Shown here: piece after piece, positions 7,343 to 14,894 of the stretch
Layout of the letters: every line of letters begins with the position of its first letter
How positions within the stretch are numbered: position 1 is the first letter of the stretch
Assembly: GCA_004000155.1 (NCBI GenBank)
Contig: RCSS01000497.1
Coordinates: 1 to 14,894, forward strand
Length of the DNA: 14,894 nt
Source of the DNA: Tubulinosema ratisbonensis
Taxonomy: Eukaryota > Microsporidia > Tubulinosematidae
Reading direction: 5' to 3'
Notes under the pieces: model-generated
The model's input: the letters and a program-made list of their open reading frames with translations, nothing else
Told to the model about the DNA's origin: nothing
Databases searched by the model: none
Program-made: the position numbers and the translations under genes

Positions 7343-10003
7343 ATGGATAAAATTAACGAAAAAGAAATTTTGAAATATCAAAATATTTTAAAAGAATGCT
7401 TCTTCACCCCTTTTAGAATATCAAGGATTCCTACCCAACAACCTAATATTCCTATATTCTTTTCATTACTAGAATGTAATCTTGATAGACAAAATTCTGA
7501 TAAATTAAAATACATTTTAAATCTCAAATATGGTAAGAACAATTGGTCTGTTAGCAGACACATCATTGATTTGGGAAAATTTCTTAATTTATTGCGAAAA
7601 AACAAATTTGAATTTTTAAAAATGGGAGGTATAACAAATATTTTAGGAAAACATTTTTTCAATAGACTAGAGAATATATTTAATAATTGTATCAAAGAAA
7701 TGATCACTAGAACGCACATCGACGTAAATAAGATATTTAATATTTCTAGGTACACCTTTGTGGGATCAAGGATTTATGAAGAATCTTTTAATGTTAATGT
7801 TTCTCCTTTAGATGATTCAAAATACTTTCTTTACTTTTTTCCAAAATCTCCTTCTTTGTCAAAAATGTATATTGTGGTTAAAAAAGAATGTTTGTTATTT
7901 TGTGAAAATACTAACGAACAAAGAATTTATTTTGTGTTTATGTTTGATGGTAACACAAAAATTTCAATAAAAAATGATGTAATAGGAAAGGAAATTTACA
8001 TAACTGACCTGAAAAAGAAGATTAAAATAAAAACGAGGCATTCTAAAAGGATGAATGATTTATATTCTCATATTATTGAAGTGTACAATGCAAGTAATCA
8101 CAATTCAATAAACAGATATGATAGTTTTGCACCACAAAGAAAAAATATCCCATTAGAATTTCAAGTAGAAGGCAACAATTATTTTTCTTCTGTTTACAAA
8201 GCAATGAAATCGGCTCAGAAAACTATTTTTATTGCTGGATGGTGGGTATTTCCAAAAACTTATCTAAAAAGAATTTTGGAAAATGGTAAACCATTGAAAA
8301 AATACAGATTAGATCAAGTATTAAAAACAAAAGCAAAAGAAGGTGTAAAAATTTACATTTTATTGTACCGAGAATATGAGCTAGCCCTTCCAAATAACTC
8401 AGCTTATTCTGAAAAGGTTTTTATTTCACTTCATAAAAACATTCAAGTGATCAGACATCCCACTTTTATTGATGAAGGACTAATTTACTGGTCACACCAT
8501 GAAAAAATAGTGATAGTGGATAATGCTATAGCATATTTAGGTGGTATTGATTTATGTTTGGGACGATACGATTCTTCCTCTCATCATCTATTTGATGACA
8601 TAAAAATAAAAAATGAAAGACAAGCTTTTGAAAAGTATAAAGAAGGGAAAATAAGAGACAAAAAAGATTTGTTAGACCAAAAAGAAGAAGAAATTGAATT
8701 TTGGCCGGGAAACGATTTCTCAAATCCTTTAAAGAAAGATTTTGAACATATTGGAGTAGAAGATAAAGCTTTGATTGATAGAAGTTCTGTTCCCAGACTA
8801 CCTTGGCATGACGTACATTGTAAAGTTGGTGGTTTAGGAGCATTGGATGTTGCTAGACATTTTATCGAGAGATGGAATTACACAGTTTTTCAAACAAAAG
8901 ACAGGTACTACGATTATATTTTAATAAAAGACGAAGATAAAGTAGAAACAAAGGGTAATTTTAAATATAAAGGAGACATACAAATGTTAAGATCAATAGG
9001 ACAGTGGTCAAATAGATACGTTACTGAAAAATCTATAACAAAAGCGTATGAAGATATTATTGTAAATTCAAAGAGATACATTTATATTGAAAATCAATTT
9101 TTTATCACATCATTCGAAAAAAATGCTGAAAATCCTGGTAATATTTTAGGAAAATATCTTTTAGAAAGAATAATAAAAGCGCACAGAAACAAAGAACCTT
9201 TTAAAGTTTATATTTTAATTCCACTTTTACCTGCTTTTGAAGCAGAACTTAACTCTCCTAATTCAAGTATCCAAGAAATAATCAAAATACAATCTGAGTC
9301 AATTTCTAAAGGAGACAATTCTTTATTTCAACAACTAAAAGACAAAGGAATAAATCCATCTGACTATGTTTTAATACTTTCATTACGCAAAGGGGTATTA
9401 AAAGAAAATAAAGTAGCATCCGAATTGATTTACATTCATGCTAAAATAATGATAGCGGATAATGAAAGAGGAATCATAGGCAGTGCTAATTTTAATGACA
9501 GAAGTATGATGGGAGACAGAGATTNTGAGATGGCTATGATTATTGAAAACTCCCCTGATTTTTTTAAAGATTTTCAAAAAAGACTTCTTTTAGAACATTT
9601 AGGATTCAAAAGCAAAAAACCTTTTTCTGAATTAGCATCTGAGTCAGAAAAAAATTTAAACAATTATTTAGAAAGAATTTTTGAAAATGAAGAATGGCAA
9701 AGTTTAGAAAAAGATGAGGTATTTAAAGCTATAAAATTAAGAGCTAAGATTAATACCAGTTTATTTAAACAACTTTACAGAGTTATTCCTGACAATGATA
9801 TAAGAACCAAATCAGATTTTAGATCTTTTACCAATAAACCTGCATTAGTAGACAAAGTTAAGGACATAGAAGAATTAAAAAAGATTTTTAACAGAATTAG
9901 AGGACACTTAGTCATTTTTCCAATNTNTTTTTTTATTGATGAAAATCCAGAAAGTGGTATTTTTAGTGTTTCAGGGCTGATTCCTTCCATAATCTACTAT
10001 TAA
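7343..10003 (+). CDS. Phospholipase D, eukaryotic PX/PH type
   Basis: 886 residues, ATG start, TAA stop. Phospholipase D hydrolyses phosphatidylcholine to phosphatidic acid and choline at membranes. Both HKD motifs are intact: H386-x-K388-x4-D393 in H-H-E-K-I-V-I-V-D, and H699-x-K701-x4-D706 in I-H-A-K-I-M-I-A-D. Each is followed by the family's G-G-I-D-L or G-S-A-N-F-N-D-R-S-M-x-G-D-R-D segment. The stretch N-R-Y-D-S-F-A-P and W-W-V-F-P before the first HKD, and R-G-H-L-V-I-F-P near the end, match the PLD1/PLD2/Spo14 class. Residues about 150-250 have the alternating beta pattern and position of a PH domain; the preceding region would be a reduced PX domain, less certain. It is shorter than animal PLD1 and yeast Spo14. 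Three codons contain N. It is tail to tail with Skp1, 42 bases between stops. Confidence 0.95.
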   Translation: MDKINEKEILKYQNILKECFFTPFRISRIPTQQPNIPIFFSLLECNLDRQNSDKLKYILNLKYGKNNWSVSRHIIDLGKFLNLLRKNKFEFLKMGGITNILGKHFFNRLENIFNNCIKEMITRTHIDVNKIFNISRYTFVGSRIYEESFNVNVSPLDDSKYFLYFFPKSPSLSKMYIVVKKECLLFCENTNEQRIYFVFMFDGNTKISIKNDVIGKEIYITDLKKKIKIKTRHSKRMNDLYSHIIEVYNASNHNSINRYDSFAPQRKNIPLEFQVEGNNYFSSVYKAMKSAQKTIFIAGWWVFPKTYLKRILENGKPLKKYRLDQVLKTKAKEGVKIYILLYREYELALPNNSAYSEKVFISLHKNIQVIRHPTFIDEGLIYWSHHEKIVIVDNAIAYLGGIDLCLGRYDSSSHHLFDDIKIKNERQAFEKYKEGKIRDKKDLLDQKEEEIEFWPGNDFSNPLKKDFEHIGVEDKALIDRSSVPRLPWHDVHCKVGGLGALDVARHFIERWNYTVFQTKDRYYDYILIKDEDKVETKGNFKYKGDIQMLRSIGQWSNRYVTEKSITKAYEDIIVNSKRYIYIENQFFITSFEKNAENPGNILGKYLLERIIKAHRNKEPFKVYILIPLLPAFEAELNSPNSSIQEIIKIQSESISKGDNSLFQQLKDKGINPSDYVLILSLRKGVLKENKVASELIYIHAKIMIADNERGIIGSANFNDRSMMGDRDXEMAMIIENSPDFFKDFQKRLLLEHLGFKSKKPFSELASESEKNLNNYLERIFENEEWQSLEKDEVFKAIKLRAKINTSLFKQLYRVIPDNDIRTKSDFRSFTNKPALVDKVKDIEELKKIFNRIRGHLVIFPXXFFIDENPESGIFSVSGLIPSIIYY

Positions 10004-10045
10004 TTTAATAAAGTAATACAAAAAATCTATTTTATTTACAAAAAT

Positions 10046-10522
10046 TCAATCATTGTGTTCATCTGTCATTTCTGAGGATATCCAATCAAATTCATTTTTA
10101 GTTCCAGTTCCGAAATTATTTGATTGGTCAATCTGATCCTCTTCCAACAATTCTTTNATGTTTCTTGAATTTTGTATCAAAAAAGCAAAGAACGCAATAC
10201 CACACTCCAAACATACAGGCATATAAAGATAGCTGGCAGTATTGATGAATTCGCCAATCTCTTTTTTGCTTAATTCTCTAAAAAACCAATTAATTTTGTC
10301 AGTTAAAATAACCTTAGAAGAATCCTCATTCCTCCCAATAGTCTGATCATTTACATCTAAAAATTTAAGTATTAACATAGTAGAATGGTAAGATATCTCC
10401 AATCCTAATGGTTCTACCAAGTCTGAATGATTGATTATGTCTTGTAATAAGAAACTTTGTTTTATAAATTCGTCAGTTAAAGTAATAAGTTTATTGTCAA
10501 TAGTTTTTATAAGTAATGTCAT
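10046..10522 (-). CDS. Skp1-like SCF ubiquitin-ligase adaptor
   Basis: Skp1 bridges cullin-1 and F-box proteins in SCF ubiquitin ligases and acts in other complexes. The start is the ATG at 10520-10522, giving 158 residues, close to the usual size; the frame also runs five codons upstream to a TTG, but M-T-L-L-I-K-T-I-D matches the family's start (a short strand followed by D-G/N). The N-terminal half fits the BTB/POZ fold. The segment I-N-W-F-F-R-E-L-S-K-K-E-I, followed by I-N-T-A-S-Y-L-Y-M-P, matches the W-D-x-x-F-x-x-x-x-x-x-x-L-x-x-L-I-x-A-A-N-Y-L-D-I region. After S-R-N-x-K-E-L-L come N-N-F, then N-E-F-D-W-I-S-S-E, matching N-D-F and K-E-N-x-W-C-E at the F-box-binding C terminus. Divergent but collinear through its whole length. 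A single N gives one X. Confidence 0.8.
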   Translation of the reverse strand: MTLLIKTIDNKLITLTDEFIKQSFLLQDIINHSDLVEPLGLEISYHSTMLILKFLDVNDQTIGRNEDSSKVILTDKINWFFRELSKKEIGEFINTASYLYMPVCLECGIAFFAFLIQNSRNXKELLEEDQIDQSNNFGTGTKNEFDWISSEMTDEHND

Positions 10523-10637
10523 TTTTTTAATAACCAATTCGATTGATAAAATATTTTAATTTTAAAACTAAATTGTTTTAGAAATGAATGAAAAAATAAT
10601 AATTAATTTTTTAAATTGATTATTTTTTATTTGTTAT

Positions 10638-10674
10638 TTATTTTCTATTTATTTACTTATTTTCTATTTATTTA
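10638..10674. repeat. Two-copy tandem repeat, 19-base period
   Basis: TTATTTTCTATTTATTTA occurs at 10638-10655 and again at 10657-10674, separated by one C. It sits in a TTTA-rich low-complexity run between Skp1 and the 134-residue gene. Probably simple slippage; no function suggested. Confidence 0.6.
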
Positions 10675-10784
10675 AATTATTTATTTATATTTATAATTAT
10701 TTTTATTTATTTTTTAATAAATATTTTAATTTATTTATTAAAATATAATTTTTAGAAATTTAAAGATTTTAATATAATTTTAAA

Positions 10785-11189
10785 TTACTTAAAATTTATT
10801 TTTTTAAAAAATTCTTCATTTCCTAAAAATTCATAATTAATTTCTTCATTTTTATATTCAAAATTAGTAAAAATAATAATATTCTTAATTCCACAATCAG
10901 AAAAGAAATAAAAAAAATCAATCAAAATATCAGAAAAAATCTTTTCACAAAATATTTCTACAATGTTAATACTATCACATTCTTCCATTCTTTTATATAA
11001 AAAATCCTCTATTTGTTCATTAAATTTTATATCATAAATTGGAAAGTTTAATTTATTTATTGGTTTTAAGTGTATTTTAGTGTCTGGTGTGTATTCGTTT
11101 ACATTTTCTAAATTGGTTTTCTCTATCAAAGAGATTGAATTGGTTTTACAGATTGTTTCATTTCCTAAATATATTTTAAACTTAGTCAT
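10785..11189 (-). CDS. Hypothetical 134-residue protein
   Basis: ATG start at 11187-11189, TAA stop. I do not recognise the family. The N-terminal third has short beta-like pieces and ends with Y-T-P-D-T-K-I-H-L-K-P-I. The central and C-terminal parts are acidic and aromatic, with a strong amphipathic stretch S-I-N-I-V-E-I-F-C-E-K-I-F, and a strand-like G-I-K-N-I-I-I-F-T-N-F near residue 110. No membrane helix, signal peptide or metal-binding cluster is seen. The alternating helix/strand pattern suggests a small folded cytosolic or nuclear protein. It lies upstream of Skp1 on the same strand, 262 bases away, and its start faces Rrb1 across about one kilobase. A small assembly chaperone or complex subunit is possible but only a guess. 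Confidence 0.6.
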   Translation of the reverse strand: MTKFKIYLGNETICKTNSISLIEKTNLENVNEYTPDTKIHLKPINKLNFPIYDIKFNEQIEDFLYKRMEECDSINIVEIFCEKIFSDILIDFFYFFSDCGIKNIIIFTNFEYKNEEINYEFLGNEEFFKKINFK

Positions 11190-12238
11190 TGAAAAGTATT
11201 TTTTTTTATTTTAAAATAAAATAAATCTGAGATTTTCAAAAATATTAAAATATAATTAAAAAACATTTAAATAATCAAATAATAAATTATTTACTTAATC
11301 ATCTTATAAAGAAGAAATCATAAGCTGAAAGATCTTAGTAGTTTAAATATTTTTATAAGAAAAACTAAAAGTTTGATTATTAAATTAAAAAACATTTCAA
11401 TATTTTAGAAAATAAAAGTATTTATAATTCAGAATAAGAATAAATGATTTTTATTTAGAAGATTAAGAAGGGTTGAAAAATTTTTTGTTATATTAATATA
11501 AGAAATATTGATGTGGAATTGTTAAAATACTAAAATTTAACAGGCTATATTCTTCAAAATAGGTAAACTCTATGATAATTAACTATTTGACTACTTAATT
11601 TTCATTTTAAAACAAGTTAAGTAAAAAATTAGTAAAATGAAATAATTAAAATACATCTTGTCACTAAAGTCTGCAAGTTAAAGTAGACTTAGGCTGTCAA
11701 TTGAGTAGGTTTTAATGGGTGAAAGGCTTGAAATATCTTGCGCATTATATAATTGTGTGATAACATAATAGACTTATGTTATTTATTGAATGTATTTTTT
11801 ATTTATATATAGAAAGTATAGCAAAAAGAGCTTCGTTAGATCTCCCATCCTAAAGAAACAAAATTTGAAAAAATGTTTTTAATTAAATAACAATAAAAAA
11901 ATTTATTTAAGTATCATTGAATAAGAGAGAATTTTTAAAGAAAAATACAAATTAAAAATAATTTATGAATTAAAAAAAGAATATTTTTTGACAGCTTTTA
12001 TAAACACTAACCTGTAAAAATCATTTTTTTAATCAAAAAAATAAGGTATTTAATAAAAATAATGTCAAAATCAATCAAAACGTTTTTAACAAATAATTTT
12101 TAAATAAGTCAAAATTTAATTATTAATTCACAAAATAAAACTTTTCTGATCAAAAATAATTGTCTAATCGTCAAATTAAAAATTATACAATATTTTTTTA
12201 TTAAAATATAATTTATAATTAAAAAAAATATTATTTTT
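11190..12238. other. Intergenic region holding repeat copy 2, between divergent genes
   Basis: No gene is seen. The middle holds the second copy of the unclassified repeat (11636-11854). Both flanks are AT-rich homopolymer-like DNA that must contain the promoters of the 134-residue gene on the left and Rrb1 on the right. Confidence 0.5.
11636..11854 (-). repeat. Unclassified repeat, copy 2 (inverted relative to copy 1)
   Basis: The reverse complement matches 3885-4116 in order: ACGAAGCTCT at 11827-11836, GCTATAC-TTCTATATA directly after it, CAAGCCTTTCACCC at 11717-11730, CTAAGTCTACTT at 11681-11692, then CTTGCAG and a fading tail. The small hairpin of copy 1 is retained here as CGAAG-CTCT-TTTTG (11835 down to 11822), where two C-to-T changes turn G-C pairs into G-U pairs. 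That keeps pairing only if the transcript is read in this - strand orientation (+ for copy 1). The opposite strand would have A-C mismatches. Its nature is unresolved. Confidence 0.75.
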
Positions 12239-13237
12239 ATGGGTAAAAAACAAGATTACAGAATAGAACCTGTTGGAGAGTCAGAGATAGAAACATCCGA
12301 GGAAGAAATATACTTACCAAACGAAAATGATCCAGCATTAGAGGTAGATGAATCAGCATATAACATTTTAGAGTATATTTCGTTAGACTGGCCATCTCAA
12401 ACGATAGAACTAATTGGAGAGAATAAGGTTATTGTAGCAACNAATCCTTCGAATGATGATCCTTGTTTGGTAAAAATAGATTTTGAGAGGACAGAAGAAT
12501 ACACAGAAATGGACAATTTTTACTTTGATAAGATTAAAGTAAACTACTCTTTTAACAGAATAAGACAATTTAAAAGCAATTTATTTTGTGTAGCAGATGA
12601 GTCATTGTGTATTTTTGATAAAAATTCTGAATTTGTAAAGGAATACAAAGGAGATTATGGTTATGGCATGACTCATTTATCTGAAAAATTGTGTACATCT
12701 TTAAAAAATGGTAATATTAAACTAATAGATTACAACAGAAACAAAACAGAAGAAAGAAAATTACATGACTCATCAATCGAAAGTTTAGATTTCCATGAAA
12801 ATTTACTTTTCTCAGCATCAACTGATAAAAGTGTTAAAGTGTCAGATTTAAGAACGAAAGAATTAGTTTTATCAAAAGAATTTTGCTGTGACATTAATTC
12901 TATTTCTTACAACAAAAATAATTTTATTATTTTTGGTGATGATAAAGGAGTTTTAAGNCTTATGGATATAAGAAACTTAAACNTAGAAGANATTTTATGG
13001 CATAAGACACCTATTAGCATGGTTAAATTTAAGACNGAGGATGAATTTATCAGTGCTTCTGATGAGCAAATAGTTTTATGGGATAAAAGCTTTGAAGAAG
13101 AATGGGACTATCATAAATATATTTCGTTTGTGCACCAAGGACAGAAATTTTACAAAGATTTCTGTTTTAATGATAAAGAAATTTATTTTAGCACTTCGTA
13201 TGAAGGGATTTGTATTTTCTCGCCAGTGAATGAATAA
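12239..13237 (+). CDS. RRB1: Rrb1/GRWD1-like WD40 protein, ribosomal protein L3 chaperone
   Basis: 332 residues, ATG start and TAA stop. Rrb1 (yeast) and GRWD1 (animals) are nuclear WD40 proteins that escort newly made ribosomal protein L3 to pre-60S assembly. The acidic N terminus leads to Y-L-P-N at 26-29 and a D-E-S-A-Y block followed by L-D-W-P-S-Q-T-I, matching the family's Y-L-P-G and D-x-S-A-Y-x-M-L-x-x-x-x-x-x-W-P-x-L-S. A WD-like repeat starts at H176 with S-A-S-T-D-K-S-V-K-V-S-D-L-R. The C-terminal signature F-V-H-Q-G-Q-K is at 297-303, and near the end comes F-S-T-S-Y-E-G-I-C-I-F, matching I-S-T-A-x-D-G-F-N-I-F. Human GRWD1 is about 446 and yeast Rrb1 about 511 residues, so this copy is strongly shortened and some blades are hard to see. 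It heads a same-strand three-gene run; its stop overlaps the possible first start of Ubc12. Confidence 0.82.
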   Translation: MGKKQDYRIEPVGESEIETSEEEIYLPNENDPALEVDESAYNILEYISLDWPSQTIELIGENKVIVAXNPSNDDPCLVKIDFERTEEYTEMDNFYFDKIKVNYSFNRIRQFKSNLFCVADESLCIFDKNSEFVKEYKGDYGYGMTHLSEKLCTSLKNGNIKLIDYNRNKTEERKLHDSSIESLDFHENLLFSASTDKSVKVSDLRTKELVLSKEFCCDINSISYNKNNFIIFGDDKGVLXLMDIRNLNXEXILWHKTPISMVKFKXEDEFISASDEQIVLWDKSFEEEWDYHKYISFVHQGQKFYKDFCFNDKEIYFSTSYEGICIFSPVNE

Positions 13238-13268
13238 ATCCTTTAAAAAAATTTTTTTTTATTTTTTT

Positions 13269-13703
13269 ATGTCTCTTTTTGCTAAATTTCGATTGAAAAA
13301 AGAAATTGAGTCAATTGACTTACCACCTCAAACAAACATTGTACAAACGAATGATAAAGAAGTTATTCTAAAAATACAACCTCAGTCTACCATTTACTTA
13401 AAAGAATACTCATTTAAAATAGTAATCCCAGATGATTATCCTTTCACATCACCAAAAATAACCTGTTTAAACAGAATATTCCATCCTAACATAGACATTG
13501 ATGGCAATGTTTGTTTAGATTTTCTAAGACATAAATGGACCAGTGCCATGGGACTTAATTGGATTATTTATGGAATATTTTTATTTTTTATTGAACCAAC
13601 AGGTGAAAATGCGTTGAACACAGATGCAGGAGATTTACTTTTAGAAAACAAGAAACTTTTTGAGAAAAAGGCAAGAAATTACGAAAAAAAATATTTTAAT
13701 TAA
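13269..13703 (+). CDS. UBC12: Ubc12-like NEDD8-conjugating E2 enzyme
   Basis: E2 enzyme that accepts NEDD8/Rub1 from its E1 and transfers it to cullins. I choose the ATG at 13269 (144 residues): M-S-L-F-A-K-F then R-L-K-K-E-I-E-S-I-D-L-P aligns with the M-x-x-L-F and R-x-x-K-D-I-x-x-L-x-L-P of Ubc12. An earlier in-frame ATG at 13230 would add 13 basic/aromatic residues and overlap the Rrb1 stop by 8 bases. The H-P-N motif and the catalytic Cys at residue 82 in D-G-N-V-C-L-D-F-L-R are intact, followed by W-I-I-Y-G-I-F-L-F-F-I-E-P-T and the L-N-x-x-A-x-x-L-L-x-x-N-x-x-L-F-E-K segment; these specifically resemble Ubc12 rather than ordinary ubiquitin E2s. The N-terminal docking extension of about 26 residues seen in animals is mostly absent. 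The downstream Ctf18-like start is 17 bases away. Confidence 0.88.
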   Translation: MSLFAKFRLKKEIESIDLPPQTNIVQTNDKEVILKIQPQSTIYLKEYSFKIVIPDDYPFTSPKITCLNRIFHPNIDIDGNVCLDFLRHKWTSAMGLNWIIYGIFLFFIEPTGENALNTDAGDLLLENKKLFEKKARNYEKKYFN

Positions 13704-13720
13704 TTTTTATTTAAAAAAAT

Positions 13721-14824
13721 ATGATTTGGGCTGAGAAGTATTCACCAAAAAAGTTTACTGAGCTATTATTTTCTACTAGTGTTCATTTTGAATCACTAAA
13801 ATGGATTAAGGATTGGTGTTTAGACAGTCCTATTTTGGTGCTCGCAGGTCCAACCGGCCATTCAAAATCACTTTTAGTAAAAATATTAGCTAATATGACC
13901 AATAGAAGACTGTTTTTCTTGACTTCACATTCATTCAAAAGTGAAAAATACGCATACGTGGCATCTAACATCCGTTCACTAAAAAATGAAGAAAGATTGA
14001 TTTTAATAGAAGATGTGGATGATTCTTTGATAAGAGAGCTAACCAAAAATAAGAAAAAGTACAAGGTACCAATTGTTATAACCTTACCAGACAAATATAA
14101 TTCACTTCTAAACAACCAAGATTTCTATGTTCTAGAGGTCAAAAAATTAACCACAAATTTGGTTTTAAAAAGAATAAACGAAATCAGCAAATCAGAAAAC
14201 ATTTCTTTCAACCAAAAAGATTTGTTAAATTTCATTGAAAAGAGCAACTGTGATTTAAGAAGCATACTTAATACATTACAAGTTTATAAAAGATGTGTAA
14301 ATCTTTCAAAAATAAAAATAAAAAACTCATTTCANTTGATAAATGATTTGTTAATGAATGGGTTAGAAAGTTACGATGATATTTCTTTACCTATCCTTTC
14401 TTTGATACATAATAACTTTTTAGAAAATAGTGGTGTAAAGGATGCGTACGAGGTTTACGAATTGTTTTCTTTGTGTGATACACTTTCTTCCGATTATAAT
14501 TTTTTACCATGCACAAAATTAAAATGTAAAAAAATGAACTTTGTTCCTTTGAAGAATTATCATTGCGAATACTCCAAAAGATCTGATCATCTATTCATTT
14601 GTCAAAAGGTATTGCCATATTTTAATTTGATAAAGGAATGTAAAGAATATTTGGTGGAAGTAAATGAAAAATTCAAAATAAAAGAGAAACTTTTTAGAGA
14701 AGAAACAAGGAAAGAAGAAGTTTTTAATGAAGAGGANTATGAAAATAAGTATAAGCTTAAGTACAGGCCTGTAACACAGTTTGCTATTAAAAAGAGTTCT
14801 AAATTTCAAAAGGGTTTTAAGTAA
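13721..14824 (+). CDS. Ctf18-like AAA+ clamp-loader protein with degenerate ATPase motifs
   Basis: 367 residues, ATG start, TAA stop. Ctf18 is the large subunit of an alternative RFC clamp loader acting on PCNA in replication and sister-chromatid cohesion. The N terminus W-A-E-K-Y-S-P-K-K-F-T-E-L-L followed by L-K-W-I-K-D-W closely matches Ctf18. The sensor 2 region C-D-L-R-S-I-L-N-T-L-Q is kept, and a later I-H-N-N-F-L plus L-F-S-L-C-D-T-L-S resembles Ctf18's collar. ATPase motifs are damaged: Walker A reads G43-P-T-G-H-S-K-S50 with Ser for the Gly before Lys, Walker B L-I-L-I-E-D-V-D-D (93-101) has E-D instead of D-E, and sensor 1 P-I-V-I-T-L-P-D has Pro where Asn is expected. It is less than half the usual Ctf18 length. 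Rad17/Rad24 and Elg1 were considered; the K-Y-S-P-K-K-F-T-E-L-L sequence favours Ctf18. The basic C-terminal tail K-S-S-K-F-Q-K-G-F-K is unassigned. Confidence 0.7.
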   Translation: MIWAEKYSPKKFTELLFSTSVHFESLKWIKDWCLDSPILVLAGPTGHSKSLLVKILANMTNRRLFFLTSHSFKSEKYAYVASNIRSLKNEERLILIEDVDDSLIRELTKNKKKYKVPIVITLPDKYNSLLNNQDFYVLEVKKLTTNLVLKRINEISKSENISFNQKDLLNFIEKSNCDLRSILNTLQVYKRCVNLSKIKIKNSFXLINDLLMNGLESYDDISLPILSLIHNNFLENSGVKDAYEVYELFSLCDTLSSDYNFLPCTKLKCKKMNFVPLKNYHCEYSKRSDHLFICQKVLPYFNLIKECKEYLVEVNEKFKIKEKLFREETRKEEVFNEEXYENKYKLKYRPVTQFAIKKSSKFQKGFK

Positions 14825-14894
14825 ATTTATTCAATATTGTTTTTTTAAAAAAAATCATATTTTTTATTAATAAATAAGTGTTATAACCCTCAGT

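Noticed and set aside
10523..10537. Five-codon N-terminal extension of Skp1 beginning with TTG
   Set aside because: The ATG at 10522 gives the family's usual N terminus, and TTG starts are not expected in this nuclear genome.
11714..11730. GGGTGAAAGGC on the + strand of copy 2, like a large-subunit rRNA segment
   Set aside because: The match stops after about 11 bases and neither flank continues the rRNA sequence.
11840..11852. GGATGGGAGA on the - strand of repeat copy 2, like the 3' part of 5S rRNA
   Set aside because: Only about ten bases agree, copy 1 does not keep it, and no other 5S segment is present in the right order.

Overview
The window looks like nuclear DNA of a microsporidian, an obligate intracellular fungal relative. 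It is very AT-rich. The recognisable genes are uninterrupted, mostly shorter than their animal or yeast counterparts, and packed with gaps of tens of bases on both strands. All encode eukaryotic proteins: an ITFG1/TIP homologue, an ARF-like GTPase, PX/PH-type phospholipase D, Skp1, Rrb1/GRWD1, Ubc12 and a Ctf18-like clamp-loader protein. Species cannot be fixed by reading alone. Scattered N bases indicate a draft assembly, so single-base frame breaks must be treated with care.

Left part (1-4930) is gene-poor. It holds a decayed PIF/Harbinger-like DDE transposase on the + strand (about 397-936), a small cluster of hairpins (1164-1274), an open reading frame without any ATG on the - strand (1664-2155), a 118-residue unknown with a homeodomain-like helical stretch (2653-3009), and the first copy of an unclassified repeat of about 230 bases (3885-4116).

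Middle part (4934-11189) is a compact block of five genes: ITFG1/TIP (+), ARF-like GTPase (-), phospholipase D (+), Skp1 (-) and a 134-residue unknown (-). Neighbours meet tail to tail over 85 and 42 bases, and the GTPase and phospholipase D share a divergent promoter gap of 158 bases. A second, inverted copy of the repeat lies at 11636-11854, so the whole five-gene block sits between two inverted copies.

Right part (12239-14824) is a same-strand run of Rrb1, Ubc12 and a Ctf18-like AAA+ protein. Rrb1 and Ubc12 touch or overlap, and 17 bases separate Ubc12 from the Ctf18-like gene.

Themes: Skp1 (SCF ubiquitin-ligase adaptor) and Ubc12 (NEDD8 E2 that activates cullins) in one window imply that a cullin-RING system is kept in this reduced genome. 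ITFG1/TIP, the GTPase and phospholipase D all point to membrane biology. Two nucleotide-binding proteins (the GTPase and the Ctf18-like protein) keep their fold but have lost residues normally needed for catalysis. The most novel item is the inverted repeat pair: spacing inside the two copies is conserved, and a small hairpin changes only from G-C to G-U pairs, which suggests an RNA or an RNA-encoding element.
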